Shown: in pieces, positions 62,908-64,000 of the stretch
How positions within the stretch are numbered: position 1 is the stretch's first letter
How the letters are laid out: each line of letters begins with the position of its first letter
Origin: Paraglaciecola chathamensis S18K6
Lineage (GTDB): Bacteria > Pseudomonadota > Gammaproteobacteria > Enterobacterales > Alteromonadaceae
Assembly (NCBI GenBank): GCA_000314955.1
Contig: BAEM01000027.1
Coordinates: 60,339-124,338 of the forward strand
Length of the DNA stretch: 64,000 bases
Direction: 5' to 3'
Made by a program: the position numbers and the translations under genes
Notes under the pieces: model-generated
Seen by the model: the letters and a program-made list of their open reading frames with translations, nothing else
Database searches by the model: none
What the model was told of the DNA's origin: nothing

Positions 62908-62918
62908 GTTTGAGATTT

Positions 62919-63128
62919 TTAATAAGGACGAGGATTCGGCTCAATAAGCCCAGTGGCCATAGCAATAAGGATGACTAACACAATCGCCACTGACGTTAAA
63001 ACTCGCCTGCCAATATATTTACTCATATTTGCTTGTTTCGGTTCGTCTTTAAGCATCACAGTCATAGCTTTAAACAAGTTATAAATCATAACGATAAGTA
63101 GTATTCCGATGATTATCTTTATTAGCAC
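62919..63128 (-). CDS. DUF2909 family twin-transmembrane protein
   Basis: A 69-aa membrane protein with two hydrophobic helices: IKIIIGILLIVMIYNLFKAM (about 3-22) and VLTSVAIVLVILIAMATGLI (about 43-62), joined by a short charged loop. Its size and pattern match DUF2909, commonly encoded by cox clusters in gammaproteobacteria, with no established function. It is divergent from the SURF1 gene and convergent with coxC. Confidence 0.82.
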   Translation of the reverse strand: MLIKIIIGILLIVMIYNLFKAMTVMLKDEPKQANMSKYIGRRVLTSVAIVLVILIAMATGLIEPNPRPY

Positions 63129-63163
63129 TTTGGTTTTCCCTCTCGCTGTTTTTTTTATTGTTG

Positions 63164-63910
63164 ATGAGCATGCTTAGGGTCATTAAGCGATTACCTTTAA
63201 TTTCTACACTAGTGACTTTGTGCGCTGTTGTCATCATGTTTGCGCTTGCAAACTGGCAATTACAACGAGGTTTAGACAAAGCACAGCGTATGCAAAGCAT
63301 TGATTCAGCATCAAATAGTGCGTCATATTCCCTTGAAACCCTATTGACGCGCAATCAAGATATACAGGATTTACCGATTTCGTTCTCTGGTTCGATAAAT
63401 CCACAGCACGTTTTTTTATTGGATAACCGAATCAAACAGGGGCGCCCAGGATTTGACGTCTATGTAATCGCACAAAGTGATACTCATAATGTACTGGTTA
63501 ACTTCGGCTGGGTAGCAGGTAAACAAATGCGCGATGATCTACCTGAAGTGTCACTGCCAGATAGACTGAACGATGCGCAAGGGCGCATTGTGTTGCCCAG
63601 TGACAACCCCATGGTCACAGAAACCGCTACACATGATGCGTTATGGCCCAAGGTCATACAGCAAATAGATATTCAATTTATTGAACAGGTGCTACATGCT
63701 GAAGTATTGCCGTTTGTGATTACACTCACGCAAAGCAATGAGCAATTTATACGCGACTGGCAACCAGTGGTAATGCCCCCAGAGAAGCATTATGCCTATG
63801 CGGTGCAATGGTTGGGTTTAGGTATCGCTGCATTTTTTGTATATTTTTTTGCACTTCGCGCACGTTTGCGCTCCGGACTTAAGAAGGGATCCCATGAACA
63901 AGACGAATAA
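63164..63910 (+). CDS. SURF1 family oxidase assembly protein
   Basis: A 248-aa protein with two helices near the ends (LPLISTLVTLCAVVIMFALA at about 10-29, and QWLGLGIAAFFVYFFALRARL at about 216-236) and a periplasmic loop between them, the standard SURF1 topology. Motifs are NWQLQRGLDKAQR (about 30-42), LLDNRIKQGRPGFDVYV and VNFGWVAG. SURF1 helps insert heme a into cytochrome oxidase. ATG 63164 is chosen over the upstream TTG and the ATG at 63170; no strong Shine-Dalgarno sequence decides. Confidence 0.9.
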   Translation: MSMLRVIKRLPLISTLVTLCAVVIMFALANWQLQRGLDKAQRMQSIDSASNSASYSLETLLTRNQDIQDLPISFSGSINPQHVFLLDNRIKQGRPGFDVYVIAQSDTHNVLVNFGWVAGKQMRDDLPEVSLPDRLNDAQGRIVLPSDNPMVTETATHDALWPKVIQQIDIQFIEQVLHAEVLPFVITLTQSNEQFIRDWQPVVMPPEKHYAYAVQWLGLGIAAFFVYFFALRARLRSGLKKGSHEQDE

Positions 63911-64000
63911 CAAACGCCTGATTATCACGCTCGCTCTTGTATTTATTTTGCCAGTCGTTTTGGCCAAACTCGCGTTGGACAATAATTGGTTTAACAAAGC
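63894..64000 (+). CDS. Membrane protein of the cox cluster, partial (5' end only)
   Basis: ATG 63894 with AAGGGA upstream overlaps the SURF1 end by 17 bp. The visible 35 residues have a basic start (MNKTNNKR) and a hydrophobic helix (LIITLALVFILPVVLAKLAL). In related bacteria this slot holds a transmembrane cytochrome-oxidase-associated protein, followed by ctaA and ctaB; that identity is inference from position. Confidence 0.7.
   Translation, partial: MNKTNNKRLIITLALVFILPVVLAKLALDNNWFNK

Overview
The window reads as a free-living marine gammaproteobacterium of the Alteromonadaceae, closest in style to Paraglaciecola/Glaciecola (family placement is inference from gene content). Pointers are a TonB receptor-SapC-cupin-halogenase cluster, a PEP-CTERM-like exported protein, divergent ilvY/ilvC, plsB/lexA, a coxBAC-ctaG-SURF1 cluster and moderate GC. 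Linkage of yicC/rph/pyrE, ilv, plsB/lexA and cox is common near the replication origin in this order, and a near-consensus parS site at 8165-8180 fits an origin-proximal location. No rRNA, tRNA, CRISPR array, prophage or transposase gene was seen.

Layout. 1-6.0 kb (minus): substrate-uptake cluster of TonB-dependent receptor, SapC-like protein, cupin-like protein and flavin-dependent tryptophan halogenase-like protein (cut by the window edge). 6.3-16 kb: HD-GYP phosphodiesterase, an SDR/AraC pair, a LysR regulator divergent from two MFS transporters, and a SulP anion transporter. 16-19 kb: yicC divergent from rph-pyrE-tusA. 18.9-25.5 kb: a Fur-box operon of two small unknown proteins, an exported methyltransferase-like protein, an exported amidohydrolase, DUF1285/DUF3014 proteins, a sterol-desaturase-like protein, a DUF6482 protein and an FNR-box-linked 40-aa membrane protein. 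25.5-34.2 kb: AI-2E-family permease, DUF6702 and M1 peptidase, proBA, type II NADH dehydrogenase. 34.2-43.7 kb: PEP-CTERM-like nidogen-domain protein behind a probable sigma-54 promoter, IalB-like protein, a 631-aa orphan membrane protein, M20 peptidase, EamA and Bcr/CflA-type transporters, OmpA-like lipoprotein. 44-54.5 kb: branched-chain amino acid genes (ilvC/ilvY; ilvD-ilvA behind a classical attenuator with a leader peptide), with a PepSY protein, a MITE-like element, comM/yifB and a TRIC-type channel between them. 54.5-64 kb: plsB, lexA with two SOS boxes, and the caa3-type cytochrome oxidase cluster coxB-coxA-(small ORF)-ctaG-coxC, a DUF2909 protein, SURF1 and the start of another membrane protein.

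The genes are mostly core metabolism and respiration with marine nutrient-uptake modules between them. The most informative signals are regulatory and small: an ilvDA leader peptide with a Val/Ile-rich run and terminator, a perfect FNR box before an unannotated 40-aa membrane protein, a Fur box before two unknown small proteins, a sigma-54/activator architecture before the PEP-CTERM-like gene, a 75-aa unknown ORF translationally coupled to ctaG, and a family of palindromic repeats including a 284-bp MITE-like element abutting a gene with a TTG start.
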